Shown: positions 48,601 to 61,003 of the stretch, one piece after another
How positions within the stretch are numbered: position 1 is the stretch's first letter
Layout: the number at the start of each line of letters is the position of its first letter
Assembly (NCBI GenBank): GCA_013076295.1
Contig: RQOL01000024.1
Location: 2,557,158 to 2,621,157, forward strand
DNA: 64,000 nt
DNA from: Sanderia malayensis
Taxonomy: Eukaryota > Cnidaria > Scyphozoa > Semaeostomeae > Pelagiidae
Direction of reading: 5' to 3'
Notes under the pieces: generated by a model
Database searches by the model: none
Told to the model about the DNA's origin: nothing
What the model saw: the letters and a program-made list of their open reading frames with translations, nothing else
Position numbers and translations under genes: made by a program

Positions 48601-51600
48601 TTGGGGGTTGAATAAAGCCCACAAAAAAGAAATTTGCAGGTTGATAGCTTTTCCCCCTTGTTCCTCAAGTGTTTGAGGGACTTTTGTCTACTATTGTGAA
48701 CCCCTCTGGCTGTATTGCATGATATTGAGAGCAGACACCTAAACAGCAATGTTCGCAATAGATATGTATATATCTATAGATTCTTATTGTCTACACCGGC
48801 ATCACAGTGCTCGATGTACAGGAGTACAGAGCAATAATAGAATAGAAGCAAGAAAGTAGACTAGTTCTTTGTTACTCGGAGTTTCATGCTTTCGCAATCA
48901 TCAGACAGACTATAATTCTATGTACGTATGTATGGTTTTGTAAGGTTGTTTTGATTTCTTTGCAGATGTGATGAACCAGATACGACTGCGAGAAAAGGAT
49001 TTCCTTTGTGGCTGAAGAGACCTGATTTGTCTGATGTAATCATAGAGTCTGAGGATGGAATTCAATTTCATTGTCATCGTTGTATTTTATATGCTCGACT
49101 TGGTAGGTATTGCCAATTACAGTACACCAAGATCTTTGCACTAAATCTTTCTGTAAATTACCCATTGCTATGAACAGAGACAGTATGAAAACCGCTTAGA
49201 TCTGCCTTCGCTTTTTTAGATTACTTTCGTGGCATGTTTGGCAATCCATGGCTGGAGGCGAACTGGGCAACAAATGCTACTGATACTGCGACTATAAGAA
49301 TGCAATGCCCTGGAAATATCTTGAAGATTATTCTCGATTACTTATATACCGATGAAGCTCTTTGCTTGAAAGGTATGCTACGAAGAAAGTGGGACGTTAT
49401 TTATCTAGATTCGTACACCTTGGTCTCTGATGTAAGTAGAACTATTTAGAGCCATGGAGCCTCGATATGGTGGGCTATAAATTGAGCCTCGATTTGATAA
49501 ACTGATTGGTATTCATCTATCTTGTTCTTCATTTTAATTGTTAAAGGAGGGTAGCCTTTTAGCAGAAGTTGTTAGGGTTTAGAGTTTGGATTATGGTTGA
49601 GATTAGGGCCAAGGTTAACTTAAACATCACCTGGTTCTTTGAACTACTTATTTATGAAGCTATTTATCTTTCTAGGTTGCTCGAATATCAGCCTTCTTTG
49701 TGATATCATTATTTACGCTGACCAGGTATGTATGGAAGAGTCTTTACATGAGGTACGTTGGCATTCAATTGATTTGTAAATTGAAAAGTAATTGTGTACG
49801 TTATTTTGATTTTTTAGCTTCTCATATCTCGTCTTAAAGAATTGTGCGAGATTTTGCTATCAGAACTCAGTGAGTACAGCTTAATATCGTTTCCTATATC
49901 AAAACGTTGTGATCTTTTATAAGATTCTTATTTTGAATTTTTATTGATCTCTCTGTGTGTTTTCTCTTTTGCTGGCATTTTACAGCAGCAAGCTATAGCA
50001 TTTATGTTCTATAAATTGTGTTTTTAGTTTCATTGAAGAATGTATTGGAATTTTTCAACTTTTCTTGCACGTACAATGCTGAACAACTGAAGATCGTTTG
50101 TTGCCAATACATTTCAACTAATCTTGCGTTTTTTCTCGAAACAAGGTGATCCCTTCTTGTTGTCAAAATTGCTTCATGATAAAATACATCCCTTCTATAA
50201 TATTTCAATACACTACTATATTATACTATCGGTTTGATTAAATTTTAATTTTGCTGTTACAGATCTTTAGAATCGCTATCTTCTGACGTTTTAACAGAGC
50301 TATCAAATGTCTACAAGGAATTCGTGAGTAACAAACATTTTATATTCGTTTCAATATATGAATGAGGCCAGCCTCATATGCCACGTCGTAGCCTCATATG
50401 CACGCAACATATGACATATGACAGTCTTCCAGCCTCTTTCTTATTTATTATATTACACTACATTATGCTAAGCAACTTTCTAGATCCCCAATATGGCCTA
50501 CAGAAGGCTGACGCCATCTACCTTTCACATGGAAGTTGACACAGCCTTGGAAGAACTCCTCAGATTGTCTGAATTCGAGGCCACATCGAACGGAGGCTGT
50601 GGACAACCTATCCTTAATGAACAAGATAAAACTCTACCGAAAGAACCGAAAGTTGAAAGCCCTATGAAGAAGAAGAAAAGGCGTCGTCGATCAAGCTCTG
50701 CCAAGGATGGCAGCTTTTCAGAAGATTCTGTTGTTGTTACTGCTAGCAATGACGACCTCTGCAAGCCTGTATCTCCCAGCTTTGCTGATGGATCCGCGGA
50801 ACGGGGAGTTGGGGAACCTCAAGGAGAGCCTTCTTTAATCGTAGACGATGAAGATCGTTTTGTAAGGCGCACTCAAAGGAGTTTCAGAGAGATAATGGAG
50901 GAGGAGGAAAAACAGACTGGAAAATCACAAACGAAATTGAATAGGGTTTCACTTGGGGAGAGAATGGACTTTGGGTCTATGAAGAAGACCTCACAAAAAC
51001 AGCGAAAACAGAAGAGCCAATCAGAATCCAGTCTTAATCCACGTGACGTGGGGCCAACCAAATCGGAGCCTGTGATAGGCTGTCAGTCAACCAATCAATT
51101 ACCTTCTTGTCCGTGGTATGAGTTTCCTTGGATTAATTTGATGAAGTATTGTTTATTTTAAATCCAGCATTTTACTCGGCGCAATTCACATTTTGTATTG
51201 CTCACTCGGCAAACTTAATAGTGGTTCTATTTAAACTTTCTATCATACATGAAGCAGGTAATAAAAAAGTCAAATTTTGAAATAGGCTGAAAAACGACTC
51301 ACAAGGAGTCGAATTATACTAAATAGGTCCTACTGATCATGTTGAGACAATTCCCAGCTCTCTAGGAGTAATGGTTCGTGGACCCAGATTTCCCGCGGAT
51401 AGCTATTTAAACTTTCTATCATACATGAAGCAGGTAATGAAAAAGTCAAGTTTTGAAATAAGCTGAAAAATGACTCACAAGGACTCGAATTATACTAAGT
51501 AGGTCCTACTGATCATGTTGAGACAATTCCCAGCTTTCTAGGAGTAATGGTTCGTGGAACCAGATTTCACGCGGATAGCTATTTAAACTTTCTATCATAC

Positions 51601-53947
51601 ATGAAGCAGGTATACTGAAAAAGTCAAATTTTGAAATAGGCTGAAAAATGACTCACAAGGAGTCGAATTATACTAAATAGGTCCTACTGATCATGTTGAG
51701 ACAATTCCCAGCTCTCTAGGAGTAATGGTTCGTGGACCCAGATTTCCCGCGGGTAGCTATTTAAACTTTCTATCATACATGAAGCAGGTACTAAAAAAGT
51801 CAAATTTTGAAATAGGCTGAAAAATGACTCACAAGGAGTCGAATTATACTAAATAGGTCCTACTGATCAAGTTGAGACAATTCCCAGCTCTCTAGGAGTA
51901 ATGGTTCATGGACCCAGATTTCCCGCGGATAGCTATTTAAACTTTCTATCATACATCAAGCAGGTACTGAAAAAATCAATTTTTGAAATAGGGTGAAAAA
52001 TGACTCACAAGGAGTCAAATTATACTAAATAGGTCCTACTGATCACGTTGAGACAATTCCCAGCTCTCTAGGAGTAATGGTTCGTGGACCCAGATTTCCC
52101 GCGGATAGCTATTTAAACTTTCTATCATGCATGAAGTAGGTACTGAAAAAATCAATTTTTGAAATAGGGTGAAAAATGACTCACAAGGAGTCGAATTATA
52201 CTAAATAGGTCCTACTGATCACGTTGAGACAATTCCCAGCTCCCTAGGAGTAATTGTTCGTGGACCCAGATTTCTCGAGGATAGCTATTTACACTTTCTA
52301 TCATGCATGAAGTAGGTACTGAAAAAATCAATTTTTGAAATAGGGTGAAAAATGACTCACAAGGAGTCGAATTATACTAAATAGGTCCTACTGATCACGT
52401 TGAGACAATTCCCAGCTCTCTAGGAGTAATGGTTCGTGGACCCAGATTTCCCGCGGATAGCTATTTAAACTTTCTATCATGCATGAAGTAGGTACTGAAA
52501 AAATCAAATTTTGAAATAGATTTTTCTGCCGCCACCTTTTGCTATATGATACGTTGAAGTTTTAAATGTGATATTGAAGTGAATGCGATATTTTCCATCA
52601 CCGTGTATTAGTATGGCATTGATGGAGTCGAAAAGTTCCTCCAAATCGGCTTTACTTGCGTCTAGTTGTATTGGAATGACGTGTGCCTCCGCAGCAATGC
52701 TCCGCAGTTTTTGAGTTGAATGTCATTATCTCATTTAGGGGCAAGCCTGCTGATCAAAAGACCGCTGTGAAGTCTCTTAAAGATGTCATTGGGGAGGAGA
52801 TCAAAAATTCTACCGAGAAAACTCGAGTCGAAAAGTCAGAGAGGAAGTTAGATAGTGGGGGAGCCAGAAAAAGGCTGGGGCAAGTGGTTTTGGAATAAAC
52901 TCAAACTATTGAGTAGTTTATTTGTATTTAATTGGCATTTTAAATGTGATAGTGTATACTTATTTTTTGCAGATGGAAGGGAATTGCCGATTCTAATGTG
53001 AAAACGTCTGAAAGGTATATATAACTAAGTAAAATTGAATGGTTTGAAGTAATGTTAACCGTATATGGTGATCGGAGTACGTACAAAGAACACCACGTGG
53101 GAACACCACAATTACAATCAATACAGTGCTCTTTGTGCCCTACTTTGATCAATATCAATTCGCCCTGCTTCTCGTGGTATAAAGGGCTATGAGTGCCAAT
53201 TTCGCTACATTCTTTTTAATCGAATATATAATTACTTCGGTTTTTGTTTATGTAAGGCATGAGGGGTGTCTTCAAATTTGACACTTTACCCCCCTGGAAA
53301 TACATTATTTAGTATTACTTATCAGTGAGCTATTCCTGTCGTTCAGTGAATGAATTAGAATATTGTATCAAAATAACTGACAGGAGCTCATGTTATCTTT
53401 GTATAGTATTTGGAATGGGTATCCATTGGCAACAAGTCCACCACCATTACCACAGAGTCTATCAGCCATCATGGAAGCTCAACAAGAACAAAAAGAAACT
53501 TCTATTAAGTAAGCTAAAAGTCTTTCTTGTTCAGATTAAAAGTCTTATTTTCCTTCAATCTATTAAGTGAGCTTTTCTTGCTCAGATTTTACACGGTTTC
53601 CGCCTTCTCCTTTCTACTGCAACTTCATTTGCATGTTGTCAACTACGAATCATTTTGCAAGCACATTCTTGTAATTTATTCTCTATTTCAGGGTCCTTCG
53701 TAAGCCTTTGAAATTAATCCAGGTTTGTTGAGTTCAATCTCGTTTTTCTAAAAACCAAGTTCATCTGTTTTCATTGCCATAGCATTCATCATAGCTAAAT
53801 CATCAAATCTTTTAGATTGAAGAGAAAGCCATTGAAGAATTGTTGATACATTACAAGGCAAAGGACAACCCAACGAATTATATAACTGTTGAAAGGGTTA
53901 AGGCTGATGTTTCAAGTCCCATTTGGAAAACTGATGAGCATACCTGA
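42676..53947 (+). CDS. IBTK: IBTK, inhibitor of Bruton tyrosine kinase / CUL3 adaptor
   Basis: IBTK inhibits BTK and acts as a CUL3 substrate adaptor. Exons: 42676-42854, 43328-43490, 43603-43699, 44022-44206, 44330-44440, 44589-44674, 44784-44868, 45114-45231, 45444-45481, 45931-46064, 46534-46651, 46971-47040, 47128-47169, 47257-47524, 47669-47774, 47890-48353, 48966-49102, 49220-49372, 49676-49725, 49818-49869, 50028-50145, 50263-50323, 50484-51115, 52739-52879, 52973-53014, 53407-53508, 53692-53722, 53816-53947. 1304 residues, all phases fit (human 1353). Order: ankyrin repeats about 55-135 (TPLHIAVSCGRYDVAEWL, GWNALHRSLYYG), RCC1 repeats 150-475, BTB1 580-720, BTB2 770-925 (DYFRGMF, KIILDYLYTDEA, ADQLLISRLKELCE), a basic low-complexity stretch, and a conserved end (IEEKAIEELLIHY). 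Intron 52880-52972 appears to begin with GC. Confidence 0.95.
43499..43557 (+). mobile_element. Family D MITE fragment (right end)
   Basis: TGCCAAGTTTGCAAATGTTG, AAGTGTCCCAG and GTCCACTATA match the right end of the element at 22375-22653. It sits nine bases after the IBTK donor at 43490. Confidence 0.5.
45483..45599 (+). mobile_element. 91-bp insert flanked by 13-bp target duplications
   Basis: TACGTTAAAGAGT occurs at 45483-45495 and 45587-45599, enclosing 91 bp that begin ACTTGATAACGGGTCAAGCC and CGAAACG and end T/A rich. The long target duplication implies insertion of a retroposed or Penelope-like short element. The GGG/CCC stem followed by GAAAC resembles a broken hammerhead core. Confidence 0.6.
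45731..45877 (+). mobile_element. 147-bp MITE, family B
   Basis: CAGTAAAAACCCGCATATAA at the left and TCTATGCGGGTTTTTACTG at the right, with AACAATAGAAGAAACAATAG inside. Best preserved copy outside afadin. IBTK intron 45482-45930. Confidence 0.85.
46130..46510 (+). repeat. Intronic ~20-bp minisatellite, pyrimidine rich
   Basis: Many diverged copies of TATCTGTTTGTACATCTTCG fill the IBTK intron before the acceptor at 46533. That acceptor is AAG, not CAG/TAG. Confidence 0.7.
48435..48693 (+). mobile_element. MITE-like element, family D
   Basis: TAGTAGACAAACGTTATGGG at the left, TTTTGTCTACTA at the right, plus an internal palindrome (GTTATGGGACAC / GTGTCCCATAAC) and an inverted pair AAACAATGTTGT / ACAACATTGTTT. 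Shares GGGCTTTATCCAACCCC-type sequence, inverted, with 22375-22653. IBTK intron after 48353. Confidence 0.7.
51223..52518 (+). repeat. 176-bp satellite array, about 7.3 copies, in IBTK intron
   Basis: The landmark TTAAACTTTCTATCAT (one copy TTACACT) falls at 51231, 51407, 51583, 51761, 51937, 52113, 52289 and 52465, spacing 176 bp (one 178). Copies are over 90% alike by eye. Each holds the short hairpin GACTCACAAGGAGTC and the stretch AATAGGTCCTACTGATCA. The array is bounded by unrelated DNA and lies wholly inside the intron 51116-52738. Confidence 0.95.
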
Positions 53948-54716
53948 GCTAAGGGGTCAAAAACGGATTTAATTTAACTTGAGAGGCCAGCACTCTACTT
54001 GCTTTGGAACAGCTGTTAAAATTTCCAATGTAATATTGAAACTACCTGAGTATAGTTGATATAAAGCTTATAAAAGCCACTGATTTTTAGAATATATAAA
54101 ATATGGTCTTAAATAAATATCTGTTATTAACTGGGGTATTTTTTTTTTAATTTCTTCCGAATTCTTCCATCGGTTCTATTATCCATTCCACTATTCCGAG
54201 TTCCATTCCTTTTCCCCGATCCTATTCCAGCCGGGTTTATTCCGCAATTTATTATAGAGCAATTCCCACCCGTTTGTTGCTGTTGTTGCATATTTTTAAA
54301 GGCGAAGGCTTTCGAATGTTAATTAAAAGTTCTCATGAAAAAGTATTTTTATCATGTGAAGCAACATTAAAGATAAAGAATATAGTATATTTTTCAAGCA
54401 ATACACTGAAAAGGTAATTTGTGAAAAAATTGTTTATTGTCTAGCATTCTTGTGGTTCTTGCATTTATCTCCAAGCTAAGAGGACCGTGGGGTGGGCCTA
54501 AGCCAAGAATTCCAGATTTAAGAGCCGCTGGCGTTTATCGCTGGAAGTACCTTCTTATGTGATACAGATATGGGCGCGAGACATTAATTAACCCAGCTTG
54601 TGAAATATGAAGTATCAAAGCTAAGAATACGTTGTCTTGTATTGTCAATAACCACTGAGTTACTCAGCGATCAAACATATTGATGATCTGGTGTAATTTT
54701 CTTCCTTCAGATAATA
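53948..54716. other. IBTK 3' UTR and PHRF1 upstream region
   Basis: AT-rich. AATAAA at 54112 suits IBTK. A run CTTCCTTCAG at 54701-54710, six bases before the PHRF1 ATG, looks like an acceptor, so PHRF1 probably has a 5'-UTR exon upstream. Confidence 0.55.
54112..54117 (+). terminator. Poly(A) signal AATAAA, likely IBTK
   Basis: AATAAA 165 bp past the IBTK stop. Short 3' UTR. Confidence 0.6.
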
Positions 54717-57700
54717 ATGAGCAAGAAGAGAAGATCTTTGAATTATCACCATGATATCAACATTGAAGACATGATTTGTGATGATGATGATGATGATGGT
54801 GATTATGTTTGTCGATCATCTCTGCGTAATAATAATCAACATGTTGGTGGCAATGAATCAAATTGCTCAGATGTCTCCATTTCTGAGATTGAAAGTGAAG
54901 ATGATGATAATGAAGATGATGAAGATGATGATGAAATTGCCAGCGAATCTGAAAGTGATGATGGGAGCTACTCTGACTCAACCACTGGTTTGTATGACCA
55001 GCACTATTTACAAAGTATTTTTCACAAGTTTTTTGTTTATCTGAGGTCTCTAGCAAAACAAGGCAAGGGTTTTTAAGACTAAAATCAAACATTTTTAAGT
55101 ATGTTGTGCCGGTACAAAATATTTGCATACCATATTTCCTCTAATTAGCATCCACTCTCTTTTAACTGCCCCCCTCTCTAATGTGCGCCCATCCTAAAAT
55201 CAAAAAGTGTGAACTAATTCTTAGTTTTTCACTGTTTGGTTCAAATAATTGTGCAAAATATTTGTCTAATTTTGCAAAATATTTAATAAGCCCAGGGGGC
55301 GCTATGAAAAATTTGCATAGCTTAAATATATTTCAAGGTAACATGCTTTAGATATAATCAGTTGTGTGATCATTTTTAGATGAGGAAGATAGTTCTTGTG
55401 AAGAATCATTTGAAGCCAAATACAATACGGAACAGTTTGAGGAAAATTCTGAGAAACCAACTGATGATCAAGAGACTTTAAATGACGAACAAAAAGAGTG
55501 TCCAATTTGTTTGGTTGAATTCAATGGACAAATCATTGGAAATCCTGAAAATTGCCGTCACTTCTTTTGTGTTGTTTGCATCAAGGAATGGGCAAAGGTG
55601 TGTATCAACAAGCCATCACTAGTTTACTAAGCAGGGGTAAGGGTTGGAACTGACACTATTCCACAATGGACAGAATTATCAATCCCATATGCATTTATTA
55701 TATGGATGTATAAAGCTACATTAAGGGTTATACTCAATGACAAATGCATTGGCCTTGATTTTAATATCTCTTATGATGATATCTTTTAGAATAATGAATT
55801 TCTCTTATAAAGAATTGTAATTTTTCTTTGTAGACAGTAAATAGCTGTCCAATAGATAGGATGAAGTTCAATGTAATTAATGTACAAAGATCGGTGAATG
55901 GAGCCCTGTTGGAAGAGGTGGGCAAATGTTTTTTTAATTTTTACAATTTTTATTTTTACTCTTAGCTTGTTTTATCTGCATATTTTCATAGCATCTGAAA
56001 GAAAAAAATGTCAAAAAGATGGCAGTATAGCTTTCTTCTTTACAAGTATCTTTTGCTTAGTTGACTTGACAAGATATTTGATCATAATTCTTCAATGAAG
56101 TAGCTAATAGCACATTCACACTTCAATTGTTCCTTCTTTTTGCAGTATTACGTTGATGACATTGATCCAGATAAGAAGGAAGAATTTGAGATGGACCCTA
56201 CATTTTGTCAAGTAACTTTTGGCATCTGACTTTTGGCCCCTGATTGATGACCTCTTGGCTTGCAGCCTCTGACTTACTATCCCTTGCTACTCACTATATA
56301 CAACTGCATTGCTACTCTGAGACTTTCTTACTATATCTTTCATTTTAGGTCTGCAACCTATGTGACAGAGAAGACAGACTACTCCTCTGTGATGAGTGCG
56401 ATAATGGGTATGATTCACACACCCCCCTTAAATATCAAATAAATCTATTGTAACTGAGACATTTCCATGAGGTAACACACTTTCTTGTTATTTATCTAAG
56501 TCGTGATTTTGGGCTTTCAGGTATCATCTTGAATGTCTAACCCCACCACTGGACCACGTACCTATTGAGGATTGGTACTGTTCAAGATGTGACTCGAACA
56601 GAACGCAGAATACTTCGCTTGTTAGGGAAGTACAGAGTCCAGTGGCTGCAGCCATGGCCACGGCGCCTGCAAGGGGCAGGATTCGCGGAGCTAGAACGGC
56701 CGGAGGCGCCGCCAGAGTGGCCAGGGCCAGAAGAGCATTATTAGCTGCAAGTAAGTACAATAGCGTTCCAATGGTGTTGTTTCATCGTAACTATAATAAC
56801 AAGTAGCTATAATATATTGTATATATCATGTAAATATTATATCGTGCTGCTTTGATTTGCACAAGTTCTTTACTTTATCTTCAGCCTGAGACAACTTTAA
56901 TTGATATGAAATGTGTCGTTAATTATTTCCAGGGAATATAAATCCAGTTTTGGTGGATGACTATCTTCCCCGATCTACGTCAGCTCGTGGAAGAAAGCGA
57001 AGAAGGACGACAAAAGGCCGGAAGACCAAATCGAATTCTCGTGAGTTCTCATTTCTGATATTTTAACCCGGTGGCAAATTTGAAACAAAGCTTGATTATG
57101 ATTATGTTTTAGTTGTATAACTTCCAGGGTGTATCAAGGGTTTCACCAACAAGAAAGTCGTTACGTAGCTTAGTACTGCGCAGGCTCTTGATTGGTTGCA
57201 TTAAAAACGTTCTGGAAAACAGAAATTTGTCTACAAGTGATCAAAAATATTTTACTCTCAAGGAACCTATAAAGAAAGGATGTTGCTAAGGGTCGAAATC
57301 GAAGCGCATATACAAGGGAATATAAGGGAAAACAATATTTTGTTTGTTATTTCGAATATAAATTATAGATTTGCTGCAGCATGAAGTTCCCACCACATTA
57401 CCTTGTATCTTTATTTATTTATAGGAAGAAGAAAAACAGCTAGCTCTGGAGGAGCTAAGAAGCGAAGAAGAAGAAGTACAAAGACTCGACGAGTAACAAA
57501 GAAGAGAAGATTGAGTAAGAAGAAGACGAAAGTCGAAGAAGAAGAAGTAATGGTGAATGATGAATTTGTCAAGCGGCTTGCATCAGAAAGACATTCATTG
57601 GGATCGGCAAGCTTAGAGCGCACGCTGAGCTTCAGTTTGTTTGGGAATATATACGATTTGGATGCGTTTGAAGGACCAGTACCCGAAAAAGAGGAACAAA

Positions 57701-60349
57701 AGAAAAAGGACACCGCGAGGTGATTAATTTTTATTACTTTCTTGTAAGATAGAGTATATCTTTTTTTCGTATTTTTCTTCTGCAACTACTCAAACTTTGT
57801 CTTAATGTCCTGGATTTTTAGATGTGAGTCGAGTTTTGGTTTGAGGGTCTTCTATTTGTTTTTGACATTGTTATTGCTTTACTTTGTAGGCCCGAAGTTG
57901 ATGCTAACCCTGACATTCTTGGTAAGATATTTGATGGATTTGACACTATCGATGACTCTGATAATGTTACCGTTCGGAGAGATGGCAGTCTTGTTCGCAA
58001 ACCAGGAAAAAGAGCCAAGCAAATAACTTCAGAAAATGAAGAAGATGCTCAATCGTCTTCATCAATGCGTTCTGCTCGAAATATGAAGAGTGTTTTAAAG
58101 AGTGAAAGTAGCTCAACAGCATTTTCCAGCACAATTGACTCTAAAGAAACATCTTCAGCTCCTCGTAATTTAGTTGATTACTCTCCTGTTAAAACAAGAC
58201 TTCGTAGATCTATGGAAAACAGTCGTGTTTCAAGCCTCGCTCCGATCGTCTCACCCTCATTGGTTGATCTTGGCTGCTGGCGGGAGAGTGCGCAGAACGA
58301 GTGTCGTGATTACAAGCCTCTTCCAGCAGTTGAGAAGTTCAAGAATATCAAAATACCAAAGCTGAAGAGGCCGGTGAATGATAAATTGAGTGATTCTGAT
58401 GCAACAAGGAAGAAGACTGAAGGAAGAATGGAGAATAATAGAGATAATAACATAAAGGAAGAGCAATCACTTAATGATAGAGTGGATGAAGATAGGCAGG
58501 ATTTTACGAAGCCTAATTGTAGATTAAAGAGATCGTCTGCTACCAAGAACGAATTTAGTTCTGCAAATCTTAGCAAACGAATTGTGAAGATGGAGAGACA
58601 CAATCCATTACGTAGAGGCTCGCCATTATGTTTACTGGGAGACGTGCCTGTAAATCACGGACCAGGGAAATCTGGAATCGACGTGGAATATGTTAAGAAG
58701 AGAGGAGGAAGTTGGAACGACTCAAGGACCTCTTTGAATAATGCTGATGACAATACGAGTGCAGAGCGCCACAGAAATTTGAGGTCGGCCAGTGGTGCAA
58801 GTTTGACTTCTCGAAGTGCTGCTTCGTTGCCAGTACGAAATTATGAAGTTTCTGGTGCAAACCTAATAAAAGATTATAGAATCCCGAGAGTGAAGGCCAG
58901 TACAAGTTTGCCTGTAGTAAAAATCGAAAAACAGGCCTGCAAGCCTTCCACACCGGTTGACATAATCGAAAGAATTTTAGTCGGAGACTCGGAAGATATG
59001 GGTGAAGATACTTATGGACACATTGTGTCCGAGACTGTGGATTTTCATACTGGTCAAAAAGAAGATAGCGAACTTAAGACAGTAACTGATGCCAAGACAA
59101 AAAGTAATTTATTGTTTAAGAGTAAAGATAAAAGAAAGTCTCTGGTGGAAAAAGTGGACTACAGAGCGTCATCTATAGATCATCAACGCGATATTCGCAA
59201 GACAGTAAAAAGTGAATATCAAGCTGATGTGTTTAGACATGGAAATGACCAATCTGTATCATCAAAGCTTTGTTCAACGAAGCCTATTTGTGCTTTGGTT
59301 GCAGGGAAGCCAGCCTCGGTTGCAGGGAAGCCAGAGATCATCGAAACGAGTCCACAGCATTACAAGCAACGAGGCTCTGCGGATGACGTCACTAAATCAT
59401 CGACGAGAAAGATTTCATTATTTGGACGCCCTATGCTACCGTGTGGGGAGAAACTTGTGGCCAAGGTTAGTCCACTGCCTCCACGAGATGTGGCAAGTCT
59501 TAGCTCTGGTGAAGGTAAAGGGAATGAGGAGTGTGACAATCAGGAAAGAACCAAAGAGGAGAAGAAAGTAAGTACCGTAATGCTTCGATTAAACGCCCCC
59601 TTCTTTTAAACGCCACCTCGAATAAAAGCCCCCTATTTTAATTTATTTTCAATGAAGGCCCCCCCTAGAATATCAAAAACTTTAATAAACGCCCTGGGCG
59701 TTTAATCGAAGCATTACGGTATACCAGATCATTTTTCAAATGTCAGTTCTAGTTATTATTGTGCTAGTTTCTGACTTATCGAACAAAATATTTACCCTAG
59801 GAATCTCAAGGGCATATTTAGAGGTTTTCAGCAACTTAAATTGTTTCATATACTATTTGTTGCTTAACTTTTGTATGCCTTTAGCATTAAATTTTGATTA
59901 AACTATTTAATATTTCATTTATTTCAGATTGTTGCTCGGTTACAAAGGACGTTCATTGCCGAACAAGAATGCAAGAAAGCACTGAAGCCTTATTTCAAGG
60001 ATGGACGAATCAATAAAGATGAATACAAGAATATTTTGAAAAAATCAGTTGATAAGGTTGGTATTGGATATTTACAAGCTTACAACCATCGAAACAATAA
60101 AGCCCCCAAAAAGAAGTTCAACGGTTGATTGTTTTTTGTCTCGTTTTTACTATTGTCCCAACGACTTTTGTCAACTAGTAGTGAACATATTTAAAATGAT
60201 TCTTCGTTTAGATAAAAGCAAGTTCCAAAGAGATTATAGTCGATAAAGTAGAAGGTCTTATTGGCAAATACGTAGATCATTTTCGAGGAAAGACTGCTGG
60301 ACTGAAACGTGGTGCCAGTGAAGATAAAAACACATCACACATCTGCTAA
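54717..60349 (+). CDS. PHRF1: PHRF1, PHD and RING finger protein
   Basis: PHRF1 is a nuclear E3 ubiquitin ligase and chromatin reader reported to act on TGIF. Exons 54717-54987, 55380-55597, 55834-55917, 56146-56211, 56349-56407, 56521-56750, 56933-57040, 57425-57719, 57890-59567, 59928-60056, 60212-60349; 1091 residues, all phases fit (human about 1650). The start is Asp/Glu rich. The RING is at about 131-175: CPICLVEF, CRHFFCVVCIKEW, NSCPID. The PHD is at about 214-258: VCNLCDREDRLLLCDECDNG, YHLECLTPPL, DWYCSRCD. Arg/Lys-rich stretches (RKRRRTTKGR-like, KKRRRRSTKTRR) follow, then a long Ser/Lys-rich exon. The C-terminal 80 residues (KKALKPYFKDGRINKDEYKN, VEGLIGKYVDHFRG) are the SRI-like domain that in the family binds the RNA polymerase II tail. 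The order RING-PHD-SRI is diagnostic. Confidence 0.94.
59573..59721 (+). mobile_element. 149-bp MITE, family C, at PHRF1 donor
   Basis: Ends TACCGTAATGCTTCGATTAA and TTTAATCGAAGCATTACGGTA are near-perfect inverted repeats. Inside, ACGCCCCC, AATAAAAGCCCCC and AACGCCCTGGGCGTTT. The left end starts five bases after the PHRF1 exon end, directly behind GTAAG. Confidence 0.85.
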
Positions 60350-60733
60350 GGAGTTATTGTTTTTTAGTTTTACATACAATTTTGAGTGATAATGTCATGT
60401 TTTATGCATATGGATTTGCTTGTATTGTTATTTATATTGCCGGGAAGCTTTGTAATATATTATTTCGCGTTTAATATTGGATGCTTTTTGTTTTTACTTT
60501 CGTGAACCCACCCCCCAGAATAGACCCCTTTCACGATGTTTTCACACCTTGAATCTCTGCACGAAATCGAGGTTATAGATGTAGTGGCGCATTTTTCAAA
60601 CATCTTTTACAGCGTTTCAAGGCAATAATCGTGCTTTTTCCTCTACTGATAAATTGCTGTAAAATTCACAGAAAGTATTAATATGAGTAACGAAAACGCA
60701 CATGATATGACTACAGACATACTGCAGAGGAAG

Positions 60734-61003
60734 ATGCAATTTTTGGGGCGTCAATGTGCAACTTTTGGCTGTCAGAGCTATTTTTATTGAGATGGATATC
60801 AAATGGGCCTAAATTATTTTACATTTCCGAAATCAAATTTTGAGAAGCTTCGTTGGTGCGATTTGATAAAAGGAACAGACGGCAGGGACGGTTTTAAGGT
60901 GACGAACTTGACTGTCTTGTGTGAAAAGCTTTTTGCATCGGCTGATATCAAGCGAAACCCAACTAAGTGGCGTCTTGTTTCTGGTGCAGTGCCTTCGTTA
61001 TGA
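60734..61003 (+). pseudogene. THAP domain, left arm, inactivated
   Basis: Frame from ATG 60734 reads the start of a THAP domain (CATFGC) then has an in-frame TGA at 60788. It goes on with FTFPKSNFEKLRWCDLI, VLCEKLFASADIK and RLVSGAVPSL, the closing AVP box. The zinc-binding Cys/His pair reads C-E-K-L instead of C-x-x-H. Two independent lesions, so not functional. Confidence 0.85.

Noticed and set aside
49373..49440. Read-through or a 36-bp intron after the IBTK exon ending at 49372
   Set aside because: The extension has no family similarity, whereas splicing to 49676 restores the BTB2 sequence ending YADQ in the correct phase.
54778..54798. GAT repeat at the start of PHRF1
   Set aside because: Encodes an Asp run in an acidic disordered start; common and not evidence of a separate element.
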